DNA of 64,000 bases from Cervus elaphus (GCF_910594005.1 NC_057819.1:125585669-125649668); one strand, 5' to 3'. Positions 34,481-44,476 are shown, numbered from the stretch's first letter. Translations and numbers: made by a program. Notes: generated by a model from the letters alone, not told the origin.

Positions 34481-34642
34481 GATTCAAACATCAGCTCTGG
34501 CCTTTCCACAGCTCTTGTGTCAAGTTACTCAGACTCTCTGGGACTCAGTTTCTTTGTCTGAAAAATGGATCTTATCTGAATAGCTCCTACTCTCCATAGG
34601 GTTATTTCTCATAATGTGCAGAATGCTTAGCACAGCACAGGC
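34480..34642 (+). repeat. MIR SINE remnant
   Basis: Sense MIR: gattcaaacatcagctctgg, gggactcagtttctttgtct, aatgcttagcacagcac. Confidence 0.85.
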
Positions 34643-34644
34643 AG

Positions 34645-34905
34645 ATTTGTCGTCATCTGAGCCACCAGGGAAGCTTCATTATACAGGAAAGGACAGGAAA
34701 GGACACAGATGGACAGCAAACGGAGAGATACGCACAGGGTGAGGTCTGGAAGGGTCGTCAGCACTGTCATCCTTGCGGTGGTCACAGCCTAGAAGCCCTC
34801 CAGACCCTGCACTTTGGGGATCTTTCTGGAGGCTCCCTCACGCAGCCATGATGGATCATTAACTCCATTCCCAGCCCCTCTTCCCTTCCCGGAGGATGGA
34901 AAAGG
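34645..34905. repeat. Local segmental duplication, copy B (partner at 30160)
   Basis: Begins inside the tRNA-like head of a Bov-tA (catctgagccaccagggaag), then continues into the LTR-like repeat exactly as at 30170-30430: ggacagcaaacggagag, gaggtctggaagggtcg, ctttggggat, cacgcagccatgatggatca. The rest of the SINE is absent. Confidence 0.93.
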
Positions 34906-35036
34906 CCCCTGCCCCATACATGTCCTCCATTCAACCCATTGTGGTTCTTACCTGCTGAACTTCCTGCCCGGGTGCTGGCTCCCACCACACCTCCTAGCTT
35001 CTAAGTAGGTCCCGCTGCCATCCAGTAAACAGACCT

Positions 35037-35166
35037 CCACCTGCAGGAAGCCAGGCCACTGCTCACTGCCCAGGTAGGAGACACACACACACACACTTCC
35101 CTCCACCTGCAGGAAGCCAAGCCACTGCCCACCACCCACATAGGACACACACACACACACACACAC
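35037..35166. repeat. Two-copy tandem repeat of about 65 bp carrying CA tracts
   Basis: Both units start ccacctgcaggaagcca, continue gccactgc and end in an (ac)n tract after a tagga word. The second unit runs into the longer CA microsatellite. Confidence 0.9.
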
Positions 35167-35212
35167 TCACACACACACACACACTCACACACACACACAT
35201 ACACACACACAT
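35151..35212. repeat. CA microsatellite
   Basis: Long (ca)n with a few ctcacac and catacac interruptions. Probably polymorphic. Confidence 0.95.
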
Positions 35213-35273
35213 TCTCCTGTGCCAGGCAGTTGCACCCAGTGGCTTTGGAGGAGCCCAAGCTAGGCTGTGAAGG

Positions 35274-35287
35274 TCTCCCTCTAGTGG
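35274..35287 (-). promoter_or_regulatory. CTCF-like motif
   Basis: tctccctctagtgg resembles the reverse form of the CTCF core (CCCTCTRSTGG). Single-site match by eye. Confidence 0.35.
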
Positions 35288-36399
35288 CCCCAGAAACAAC
35301 AGCTGCTCGCTTGTGCCTGATGCCGAACCCTCAGCAGAGGCAGCAGGAACCGGGCTTGACCCTGGGGCTGCAGCGGGAGGGGCCCCAGCTCCCTCCCAGT
35401 GCCCGGTCCAGTCTGGCCGGATGCCGGCCTTCTGCGCGTTCATTCATCTGCGTGGCGGGAACCTACACTTTCCAGCAGCAGCCCAAGCCCAGACTCAAAT
35501 CTCAGAGCAGAAGGACAAGCCTAGAGTCCCAGGCTGGGTGGAGAGGTGGGGGGTGGTGGGGGGAGGAGGGGGCAGAAGAGGCTGCTAGCAGATGCAAAGG
35601 GCCACCCCAGGATCACACCAGCTCTGGAGCATCAGAGGGAGGAGTACGGTGGCGTGCGGGGATGGCATCCCACAGCCCGACAGGAGGGAAAAGCCGGCAG
35701 CCCCTGGAGGCCAGAAACAGGAATGTTGGGAACTCTAGGCAGCTGGGCTTTGCTGGAATGGAAAGGAGGCTGGGGGCGCAGGGCAGGAAGAGATTGGCTG
35801 GGAGGAGTGGAGTTGCTGCCACACCGAGTGGGCACAACCTGGACAGTGAATGAAAACGAGTGGCTTTGCCATCCTTGTATCACACGAGTGCCTCCTCCCT
35901 TCCTGACAACAAATTCCAAGGCACCTTCTCCCAACCTGCTGACTCAGACTCAGCAGGAAAGAAGGCCATGTGATAACCAGCAGACCAGGGAACTCAGAGA
36001 TCAAATCTGGAAATCATCTGGTTCCCCGAGGTACTGTTGAATTGCCCGGGCAGGCCCTAGGCCCAAGATGCTAAGGCCTCCAGATTCCAGAGCAGAAGGT
36101 ACGCGGCGGTACTCTGGGGACTCAGGAGGGAACTAATTCAGGCTCTGGTGACCTCAGCCACTCCCACACTCTCTGGGCCTCTGGTCCCACTCGAGAGGAG
36201 GCACTCTGTCCCCAGTCTGCTCTAAAGGTGCTGGTGGACACAGACTGAGGCCCAGACCGGGGACCTGCAGCTCCTGCCTTCAGCACGTAGCAGTCACTTG
36301 TCCAGACAGCCCTCCTTGCCTCTCTGAGACTTGGCTTCTGCACAGCCACATGGGACCATAAAAGCCTACAGGCTCTTGTGAGCATTTTTTTCCCTCTTC

Positions 36400-36885
36400 T
36401 TTTAAGAAAACTGTGGTAAAATACACATCCCATAAAAGTTGCCATTTGAACCATATTTAAGTGTCTTAATTCAGTAGCATTACATGCCTTCACATTGTTG
36501 TGCAAACATCACCACCATTAATTTCCAGAACTTTTGCAACTTCCCAAACAAAATCTCTATCCCCATTTAACACTAACTCTCCATTGCCCCCCTCCCTCAG
36601 CCCCTGGTCTACTTTCTGTCCTTATGAATGTGACTGTTCTAGATACCTCATAGTTCTTGTCCTTTTGTTAGAGGCAGATTTCACGGGGTACAATGCCCTC
36701 AAGGTTCATCCATGTTGCAGCCGTGTCAGAATTTCTATCCTTTTCAAGGCCAAATAGCATCCCATTGTACGGATGGACCACATGGTCCTCCGGGGTCATC
36801 TCTTATTTGATCCCATCCATGGGGCTGGTGCTTCTCAATGTGTCCATCTTACATCCCTACTGACAATAAAAACAATGATGATGAT
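36400..36885 (-). mobile_element. Old L1 (L1M) fragment, antisense
   Basis: actgtggtaaaatacacatc, gttgtgcaaacatcaccacc, aggttcatccatgttgcagc and aaatagcatcccattgtac are reverse-strand L1 3' words. Confidence 0.85.
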
Positions 36886-36890
36886 GGGAC

Positions 36891-37175
36891 TCCCCTGATG
36901 GTCCTGTGGCTAAGACTCTGAGCTCCCAATGCACAGGGACCAGGTTCAATCCCTGGTCAGGGAACTACATCCTTCATGCTGCAACTTGCTCTCCAGGCAG
37001 CCTAGGAAATAGTTACTTTATCCCTTTTAAGTCACCCAGGGAACCCTAACTGCTAGGCTGGGTCCTGACCCTGTCAGTCCCATCAGGGGAGACACAGAGA
37101 GACCACTTCTTCCGAGAAACAGATCCCGTGTGCTGCAACTAAGACCCAACACAGCCAAATAAATAAATTACAATT
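36891..37175 (+). mobile_element. CHR-type SINE with a 134-bp internal insertion
   Basis: Head gggactcccctgatggtcc at the left; tail ctgcaactaagacccaacac, agccaaataaataaattac at the right. Flanked by aatgatgatgatg repeats (target duplication). Bases 36985-37118 are foreign to the SINE and match 38086-38217. Confidence 0.9.
36985..37118. repeat. Local duplication, copy A, inside a SINE
   Basis: Insert between two halves of the SINE body. It aligns along its length with 38086-38217 at roughly 80-85 percent identity by eye. It carries no A-tail or target duplication of its own, so it did not arrive as a retroposon. Confidence 0.92.
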
Positions 37176-37357
37176 TTAAAAAATGATGATGATGATATTT
37201 CTTGAGTTGACCCCTTAAAATATGTCTATCCAGAAGCTGTGAAAGTGACCTTATTTGGACCAAGGTTCTTTGAGGATGCAATTAAGTTAAGGATCTTGAA
37301 TGAGGTCATCTGGATTAGGGTGCACCCTACATCCAGTGACACATATCCTGAGAGACA

Positions 37358-37503
37358 AATGGGATGGCAGAGTAGAAGGACCTTGAGCTCACCTCCTCTC
37401 ACGAGTACATCTAAACCACAACTAACTGCTGAACCACCATTGAGAAAAAAGACTGTAACCTACCAAAAAAGATATTCTACATCCAAAGACATAAAGAACA
37501 AAG
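37358..37503 (+). mobile_element. Probable artiodactyl L1 5'-end fragment inside the LTR
   Basis: gggatggcagagtagaagga, cacctcctctcacgagtac, and caactaactgctgaaccacc resemble the start of artiodactyl L1 elements. Only about 145 bases of 5' end remain, the opposite of the usual 5'-truncated state. Identification is from memory of L1 5' sequences. Confidence 0.6.
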
Positions 37504-37540
37504 CACAATGACAAGTATCCTTAAAAGAGACAGAAAACAA

Positions 37541-37663
37541 GAAACTTCTTTGGTGGTCCAGCAGCTACAACTCTGTGCTCCCAATGCAGGGGGCCCAGAT
37601 TCGATCCCTAGTCAAGAAACTAAGATCCTGCATGCCAAAAAAATAGGAAAAAAAAAAAAAAGA
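37541..37663 (+). mobile_element. CHR-type SINE inside the MLT1 LTR
   Basis: gaaacttctttggtggtcca head, atgcagggggcccagattcg, and a poly-A tail with agagagag. Flanked by 31-base direct repeats (37504-37534 and 37673-37703) with one mismatch. Confidence 0.9.
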
Positions 37664-38004
37664 GAGAGAAATCACAATGACAAGTATCCTTATAAGAGAC
37701 AGATGGAGACAGAAGATGCAGAGGCAGAGAGACCTGAGACCACAGAAGGGCCACAGAAGAGGGACATGGCCTCTTCTAAGCAACCCCTGTAACACCAGAG
37801 GCTGGGAGAGATGAGGCAGAATGCTCGCCTGGAGCCTTCAGAGGGAGCGCAACCCTGCTGACACCTTGATTTCAGACTTCTGGCCTCTACAACCATGGAG
37901 AATCAATTTCCATTGATAAAAGCTGCCCAATTTGTGGTAGTTTGTTCCGACAGCCCCAGAAAACCAATACAGGGATTGTCCAAAGAGAGGCCATTGCAAG
38001 CCTT

Positions 38005-38086
38005 CAAGACCAACCCTTCTATTTAATAAGCCGGTGTTTTTGTTCCCATTTCACAGGCCATTGAGGCTCTGAAATGTTAAGTAAGT
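38005..38086 (-). repeat. MIR SINE remnant
   Basis: Antisense MIR: cccatttcacaggccattga followed by ggctctgaaatgttaagtaa. Confidence 0.7.
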
Positions 38087-38217
38087 TGCTCTCCAGGCAG
38101 CCTGGGAAGAAGTTGCTTCATCCCTTTGAAGTCCTCCTGGGAACCCTAACAGCTCAGCTGGGTCCTGACCCTGCCTGTGTCATCAAGGGAGACAGAGAGA
38201 GCACTTCTTCCGAGAAG
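38086..38217. repeat. Local duplication, copy B (partner inside SINE at 36985)
   Basis: About 132 bases aligning with 36985-37118: ttgctctccaggcagcct, ggaaccctaac, ctgggtcctgaccctg, and cacttcttccgagaa in the same order. Here it continues smoothly from a MIR remnant, so this is probably the original locus. Confidence 0.92.
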
Positions 38218-38264
38218 GATGTCTTATGTGTTTTACAAGCATTCTGTTATTATGTTTACTAGTT

Positions 38265-38830
38265 ACCGCCAGTTTTGGGGACATAAAATTGCAGCTGTAT
38301 TGTGGGGAGTAAATTTTATTTCCAGGGCTTTAAAACACAAACAATATCCTCATTAGTAGCTGAATATTGTCATAATTCTGAAGAATATAAATTTTACTAT
38401 AATAATAACTGTAAAATACCAAGAACCCATTGCATCAAACTTTGGGGGGGGGATAAATGTTACTTCTGGGCCCCCAAACACGAACAAATAATTCCACTCT
38501 GGCTGCAAAGAAGCCTCATACTGGAAAGTATAAAATGTGCTGGGTAGGTAACTATAAAGCACCAACACCAAGGGAATATCTAAAAACTGCAGTGGTGTGA
38601 CTGGGAATCCATTTTATGCCTCTGACACAAATGTAACAAATGATTCCCTTTGTAGTTAAATTTTCAATCATCCTGCTGACAAGAATTTTTTACTGCTGTC
38701 ATTGTGAAGCTATAAAAGGCGAAAAGAAAAAGTCATTTCAGCTCCGGGAAAGGGAGAATGATAAAAATGCAGCTTCCCTGCAAGAAATCTATGGAGTGGA
38801 TGGGACTAGGGTTGCAAGATAGAAGACAAG
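38265..38830. promoter_or_regulatory. AT-rich, repeat-free block; candidate conserved element with TATA box
   Basis: About 565 bases of AT-rich sequence with no transposon signature, next to dense SINEs on both sides. It has homeodomain-like cores (gtcataattctg, caaataattcc) and a strong TATA box tataaaaggc at 38711-38720. No open frame of note. Its avoidance of insertions suggests constraint, untested. Confidence 0.45.
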
Positions 38831-38835
38831 ATGCT

Positions 38836-39062
38836 CAGGGGATTCCCTGGTGGCCCAGTGGTTAAGACCCTCCTGCCAATGCAGGGGACACCGGTTTGAC
38901 CCTGGTCCGGGAACCAAGACCCCACAAGCTGTGAGGCAACTAAGCCTGTATGCCGCAACTACTGAAGCCTGTGTACTCCGGAGCCCATGCTCTGCAACAA
39001 GAGAAGCCACTGCATCGAGAGAAACTGGAGAAAGCTGCAACTAGAAAATGCCTGCGCATTTC
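38836..39062 (+). mobile_element. CHR-type SINE, long-body form
   Basis: gggattccctggtggcccag head, atgcaggggacaccggtttg, and body with ccgcaactactgaagcctg and gagaagccactgc. No long A tail remains. Confidence 0.9.
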
Positions 39063-39254
39063 AGGTGAATAATGAATAACTATTAGCAGAAGTATATCCC
39101 ACACATCCCACACACTTATCCTACAAAATGCTGTTTATCTGAAATTCACATTTAACTACACACTCGATCTCTTGGTTTATTTTACTAAATTTTGGCAACT
39201 TTTGGTGAGACCAAAGAACAAGAATGAATTTCCACCCTTCACAAGTGAATTCTT

Positions 39255-39426
39255 TTTAAAAAATTATTTTACTTATTTATTTTGGCTGCACTGGGTCTTC
39301 ATTGCAACACACGGGTTTCTCTAATTTCCATGTGGGCTCTTGGTTCCCCCACCAGGGATCAAACCGCAGCCGTTTCTGCATTGGGAGCGCAGAGTCTTAA
39401 TCACTGGACCACCGGGAAGTCCTCGT
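39255..39426 (-). mobile_element. CHR-type SINE, antisense
   Basis: T-rich tail at the left, head ccactggacc accgggaagtcc at the right. Flanked by perfect 12-bp target duplications aagtgaattctt (39243-39254 and 39427-39438). Confidence 0.95.
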
Positions 39427-39634
39427 AAGTGAATTCTTCATGTGAATAAATGCTGTGATGCCAGGAAACGCTCACAGGAGCAGGTGTTCGAAGGTGGCCA
39501 AGCAGGTGTTCTTGGTCTCAGTGGGTTTAACCATGTCCCCAAGCTTTGAGTGAGTAGCAGCCAGGGGCGCTCAGGGGGCATCAACATAGCCTTGGCTCCG
39601 ATCGTTTAGGTACAAAGGTAAATGGTAAAGAGAA

Positions 39635-39770
39635 GGTTGGATAGCATCACTGACTCAATGGACATAAGCAAACTCCAGGAGATGGTGAAGGACAGGGAAG
39701 CCTGGTGTGCTGCAGTCCACAGGGTCGCAAAGAGTTGGATGCCACTGAGCGACTGAACGACTGAATAACG
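39635..39770 (+). mobile_element. BovB LINE 3' fragment
   Basis: Sense BovB: ggttggatagcatcactgac, gatggtgaaggacagggaag, and a degraded gagttggatgccactgagcg end. Confidence 0.9.
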
Positions 39771-39880
39771 AAGAGAAGACGTGTGACCTTGATCAGGATT
39801 TAGAGACAGATTTCATTCAAGCCTCCCAACTATGATGGGGAGTGGGGGTGTGCTGACTGCAGTTTCACAAAAGGAGAGTG

Positions 39881-39920
39881 CAGTCTCACAGGGGACCTCT
39901 CAGTCTCACAGGGGACCTCT
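39881..39920. repeat. 20-bp exact tandem duplication
   Basis: cagtctcacaggggacctct occurs twice head to tail (39881-39900, 39901-39920), both copies identical. Confidence 0.97.
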
Positions 39921-40779
39921 CCCCTTGACTGCAGGGTGAGGCTTCGCGATGAGTGCTGCCGAGCCTGGTAACTTGGGAGGCTGCACCCTCAGTCCTGAGA
40001 GGCTTTGCAACCAGACTTCAGAGCCACTTGAGAAAACCGGCCTCAGGATTTTCGGAGCAGGGGCTGCTTTGGGGTCAAAAGTTGCATGATCCAGTTTTGA
40101 TCAGTCACTCACTCGCCAAGCCCAGTAGCAAGTGGTTTTTGGTTGCTGCAAAAAAATCCACTTTCAGAGGCAGCCAGCTTTTCCCCTTCCAACAGGTGGA
40201 AGTTAGGAGAGGTGAACCCCAGGGACCCCAGAAAAGGTTCCCCACAAGGGGGCTCCAGGGACAAGCTCCCAGGCCACTCTTCCCTGTGGGGCCTGACTTG
40301 CGGTTCTGCTTAGTTTGGCCGTGGTGTGTCCAGCAGTGTGTGGATGGCAGCACTGAAGGACAGCCACTGGTCCGAAGAGCTCAGTGAAGACACCCTCCCT
40401 CCCCCGGGACTGCCCATGTCCCCACTTTCCACTTCAGGTTGCATCCACAGGCTCGTGTGCTTCTATGGCACCCATGTCGCTGGACACACAAGTCTCTGCT
40501 TCTGCTTTGGGGTTTTGTTTAATGTAAATAACGTGGAAATGTAATATTCCCCAAATGCACCCAGAAGCCAACCGCTTCTCAGCACCTCCACTGGCACTGT
40601 TGCATACCACTGCATCTCTGGCCAGGTGACCACTATCTCTACTCCATACCCCCTGACCCCCATCAGGACCTCCCCATGGCCCCCAGGTGACCTGCAAGGC
40701 CAACTCCCACCCCGTCGCCTCCCACCTTCCTGCTGGGTCCTCAGGTGTCCTGCAGTTCTGGGAACACACGCCCAGCACA

Positions 40780-41115
40780 TCCTCCAGGGCCCTTGCTCCA
40801 GCTGCCCCCCAGGTTTCCTATGTGGCTCAGTCCTCTCTGCCTCAAGGCCTGGCTCAGTCACTGGGCCGGGTCCCGCTCCAGAGGACCCTGGAACTTTATA
40901 ACCCTGCCCCAACCCCCTTCCTCATCCATTTAATCTGCTCTCCTTTTTCCTTCAAATACACTGGAATCCTTACTTCCTGGAGGCGCGCAGGCCTCCCACT
41001 GGAGTACCAGCTCACCAGGTGGGCGCTTTTGCCCGATGTGCTGTCCCAGCCTCCAGACCAGTGCCCGGCACGTAACAGACACTGAGTAGACAGTTTGAGA
41101 ACAGATGGACAAAGG
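40780..41115 (+). repeat. L2 LINE fragment (probable)
   Basis: Sense L2-like words (aatcctta...acttcctggagg, cagtgcccggcacgtaacag, acactgagtagacag). Diverged; boundaries approximate. Confidence 0.5.
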
Positions 41116-41263
41116 AAGGAGAGAGGAGACAGCCTGCTCACGCTGGCATCGCTGGGCATCACCTTTATCACGGAGGCAGGCCCACCACTTGCTGGCCCAT
41201 CACCTGTCGGCGCTGTGTCTGTCTGCCTGTTCCTTGTCTCCCCATCAGGATTAAACCCTTTGA

Positions 41264-41477
41264 AAAGGGACTGAAAAGACTCTGATGCTGGGAAAGATTG
41301 AGGGCAGGAGGAGAAGGGGACGACAGAGAATGAGATGGTTGGATGGCATCACCGACTCAATGGACATGAGTTTGAGTGGACTCCGGGAGTTGGTGATGGA
41401 CAGGGAGGCCTGGCGTGCTGCAGTCCATGGGGTCACAAAGAGTCAAACACGACTGAGCAACTGAACTGACTGACTGA
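41264..41477 (+). mobile_element. BovB LINE 3' end
   Basis: Sense BovB terminus: gggaaagattgagggcagga, gatggttggatggcatcacc, and cacgactgagcaactgaact with a (tgac)n tail. 5' truncated. Confidence 0.92.
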
Positions 41478-41626
41478 CTGGTGGTCCAGTGGCTAAGACT
41501 CTGTGCTCCCAATGCAAGGGACCTGAGTTTGATCCCCGGACTGGAAACTACATCCCACAGGCTGCAATGAAGATCCTGTGTGCTGAAACTAAGACCTGGC
41601 TCAGCCAGAAAAAAGAAAAAAAACAT
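41478..41626 (+). mobile_element. CHR-type SINE abutting a BovB 3' end
   Basis: Starts ctggtggtccagtggctaag immediately after the tgac-repeat end of BovB, lacking the usual ggacttcc start. A-rich tail at 41609-41621. Confidence 0.88.
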
Positions 41627-41629
41627 CCT

Positions 41630-41983
41630 GGACTTCCCTGGTGGCACAGTGGATGAGAATCCACCTGCCAATGGAACCGACATGGCTTAAATCCCTGGTC
41701 CGGGAAGATTCCACATGGTGTGGAGCAACTATGCCCATGTGCCACAACTTCTGAGCCCACTCTCTAGAGCCCATGAGCCGCAACTACCGAGCCCAAGTGC
41801 GGCAACTACTGAAGCTTGTGCGCCGAGAGCCTGTGCTCCACAAGAGAAGCCAGCATAATGAGAAGCCCACTCGCTGCAACTAGAGAGTAGGCCCCCCCCA
41901 CCCCCACCCCAGCCTTTCTGCAACTAGAGAAAGCCTGCATGCAGCAACGAAGACTCAGGGCAACCAACCAAAAAAAAAAAATC
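41630..41983 (+). mobile_element. CHR-type SINE, long-body form
   Basis: Head ggacttccctggtggcacag, then a long body of repeated gccgcaactac-like units, gagaagccagcataatgaga, and a terminal A-run. A C-rich expansion interrupts it at 41891-41913. Same long form as at 2518 and 38836. Confidence 0.9.
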
Positions 41984-42925
41984 CTTTGAAAGCTGCCACC
42001 ACACCTCCCCTCGGGCCTGGAAGCCCCCTGCACACAGTAGGTGTCCCTGCATCTCTGTTGCCGCTGGTGCTGGTGACAACAAGTCCACAGCTGCAGGCGG
42101 GGTGGGTGCAGGGGGCTCTCCATGTACTTTGCACACACACTACCCTGGTAGGAGTTTAAAGTCTGGAGCAGTCACAGGAAGGGCCTTTTCTGCATCCCCA
42201 GCAGGGGTGGCAGGGGGTGGGAGGGGGCTGTGGCCAAGGTGATTTGTCCTCAGGGCAGCCTGCTCCCTGGGGCTGGGAAAGGCTTGCAATGCCAGCCCAA
42301 GGACAAAGGGACACTGCAGGGCCCTGGAGAAGGGGGACAGCGCAGACCCCCACGCCGGGCCTGGGAAGGTGGGCCAGAGGAGATTGGCCCCTGAAGCACA
42401 GAGGACAAACGTCCTACCGAGGAGGGGGGGGTCCTAGGGGACCGACTCCACCCTAGAGCTGGCCCGTCTCCCAGAGGCCAGGTCACAGGGTGAACTGAAG
42501 CTTCAGGCCAGGGAGGGTGGGGATGGAGGCTTTGTCCCCAGATGCGGGGCCTTCCTTCCTGTTTCTGGAAAAGGAGGGGCTGCCCTGCAGGCCCTGGGAA
42601 CCTGCCCAGAAGTCTCCCCCGAGACCACTCCCTGCACCTGAGTGGCTGGCTTCGGAGCGGGGTGGGGTGGAGTGGGCAGGGGCAAGCAGCACCCACCTCT
42701 CAGGGTGAGCCCCAGATCCCAAGGAGTGGGATGGGGAGGGTGTCAGTTCAGTGGGCGGCCCTGCAACCAACCAAAAAAAGGGGACCGTGTCCCCACAGGG
42801 TGGAGGTCAGAGGGAGCTCCTGTGAAAACCCCTGACCGCCTGTCTGGGAAACACTCTCCCCCTTTCATGCCCGACAGACCCTTGGAGGGAGATCTCCCAA
42901 GGGGCAACTCCCACTCAAGGAACAC

Positions 42926-42958
42926 CTGCTCCCCACCTCGAGGGCAGGTGGGGAGCAG
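42926..42958. repeat. Perfect 13-bp inverted repeat with 7-base spacer
   Basis: ctgctccccacct at 42926-42938 is the exact reverse complement of aggtggggagcag at 42946-42958; spacer cgagggc. Hairpin or cruciform potential; too short for a normal pre-miRNA stem on its own. Confidence 0.95.
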
Positions 42959-43555
42959 ATTCACGGAGCTGAGCCTGGGCTGCTGGGCCACGTGGGACAG
43001 CGGGGCTAGCAGGTGCTGAGTTTAGGCCTGGCCGGGAAGGCATCTGGGCGGGTGGCGAGGTTGGGAAAGGGGATCACGGGGCCACTCCTCAGCAGGCTGC
43101 ACCCACCTGGGGAAGTATCCTCCACTGGAAGAACAGTCTTGCTATATCTGTCTAAGCATCACCTTAAGTAGCCTGGGACTCAACCACAAGAGGAGGGGGA
43201 GGACTGAGAGGAGGAGGAGAGGAGCCAGGCTGGGGGGGAGCAGCTGGGAGACAGTCGAGGGGAGGGGGTGGCCCCAGGCGGGCAGAAGCTGGCACCCCAC
43301 CCCATGTTCTGTTTTTACCGGAATCGAGGAGGGCCCCTGGGGTCTCAGCAGAGCTGCCTGCCGGTAAGTCCCTTCCCCAGAGGCCCCTCCAGCCCTCCCA
43401 CAGGCCCAGCTGTGCCCGCCGCCCCAGCCTGGTGGGCCCCAGCCGCCGGCCATCCCTCTCCTGGCTCCTCTGCAGGTGGTCTCCCGCGGCCCTGAGGCCT
43501 GGGGTGGGCATCCACGCCAGCTGGCTCTGCCCACTCCTTTCATCACCACCTCGGT

Positions 43556-43564
43556 TTCCAGGAA
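43556..43564. promoter_or_regulatory. STAT/GAS-like motif
   Basis: ttccaggaa, perfect TTCCNGGAA palindrome in unique sequence. Confidence 0.45.
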
Positions 43565-44194
43565 GCCAGACGCTGATGCCCGGGCTTACGGGACACATGG
43601 CAAGCAGTAAAGACCCCAGCTGAAGCCCGGGTGGGGCCGGGGGCACTGAGCAGGTGGGACCCCGGGGCCCTGCCTGGCCTGCCTCCTGCGGAGTCCCCAG
43701 CAGGCAGGCTCTCTTCCCCATCACTTCAGCCCACCAGACCCACCCAGCAAGCCCATTCCACAAGGAGTTCAATAGCATGCTAAGGCTCTGCGGGCCAGGC
43801 CAAGAAGCCAGGTGTTAACTGCAATTGAGCAATTCATCTGAACACAGGCAGCTTACTGGTGAGCAGGGGGTGGGCAGCTTCCTTCTCCATCCCCCTCCCC
43901 GGAAGGAAGGAAGCCCATATTTTTAGATGCCACAGCAGCTCTTTCGGGCAATGAGCTCCTCTTCTCAAGATGCTCGCAGCCTCCAAATGCCTCATCCTGG
44001 GAAAGAAGCAAAGAGTCTCACTGCCCTCTCTCTTCCCAATCTCTCCTGCACCTGGTGCTGTCCAGGTCTTGGGGTCTCCCTCACCCCAACACCAGTTCTC
44101 CAAGTCTTAAGCCAAGGGAACAGGCAGGCCTCCCCTGGCAGTGACTTGGCAATGCCTACCCTACCCTGAGGAGCCCAAGGTCACGGCTCAGATG

Positions 44195-44345
44195 TAGGCT
44201 TGCCTTTGAACCCCAGCTCTGTGCCTCTGGGCAAGTCACCTGTCCACCCTAGCCTCACCCTTACACTGGGCTTCATAAGCAGCCCCCACCTCACTGGGCT
44301 ATTAGGGGCTTGAATTGGGACAGTGCTTGGGAGTGAAGAGCCTGG
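44195..44345 (+). repeat. MIR SINE remnant
   Basis: Sense MIR: gaaccccagctctgtgcctc, tgggcaagtcacctg, then ggacagtgcttggg. Confidence 0.75.
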
Positions 44346-44476
44346 CTTGTTAGCTAGAACCACAGGGCACTTGCTGCTAAACCCACCCAAACTAGTCCCA
44401 GTTACAAGAAATAGAAACCCATCTCAAAAGAGAGCTGAAGTCAAAAGGAGAGAGAAACAAATCAAAACCACAATGA

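Larger units (their letters stand above)
34910..36400. other. Intergenic sequence with CA repeats
   Basis: No gene recognised. It contains the CA-bearing tandem duplication (35037-35215) and a CTCF-like motif (35274). GA-rich patch at 35545-35580. Confidence 0.5.
37205..37975 (+). repeat. MLT1-type MaLR LTR, split by later insertions
   Basis: Ancient non-coding LTR in sense orientation. Left part: aagtgaccttatttggacca, caattaagttaaggatcttg, gtcatctggattagggtg. Right part: ctgctgacaccttgatttc, agacttctggcctctacaac, and gaaaaccaatacag at its end. An L1-like piece and a CHR SINE sit in the middle. Confidence 0.85.
39440..40780. other. Intergenic sequence with a BovB fragment and a 20-bp duplication
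   Basis: No gene recognised. Unique sequence except the BovB piece at 39635 and the tandem duplication at 39881. Confidence 0.5.
42000..44190. other. Unique GC-rich intergenic sequence
   Basis: 2.2 kb without SINEs. Several overlapping chance frames on the minus strand around 43150-43780 but no recognisable domain. Confidence 0.5.

Noticed and set aside
35151..35212. CA repeat considered as a CRISPR-like or satellite array
   Set aside because: Plain dinucleotide microsatellite without spacers.
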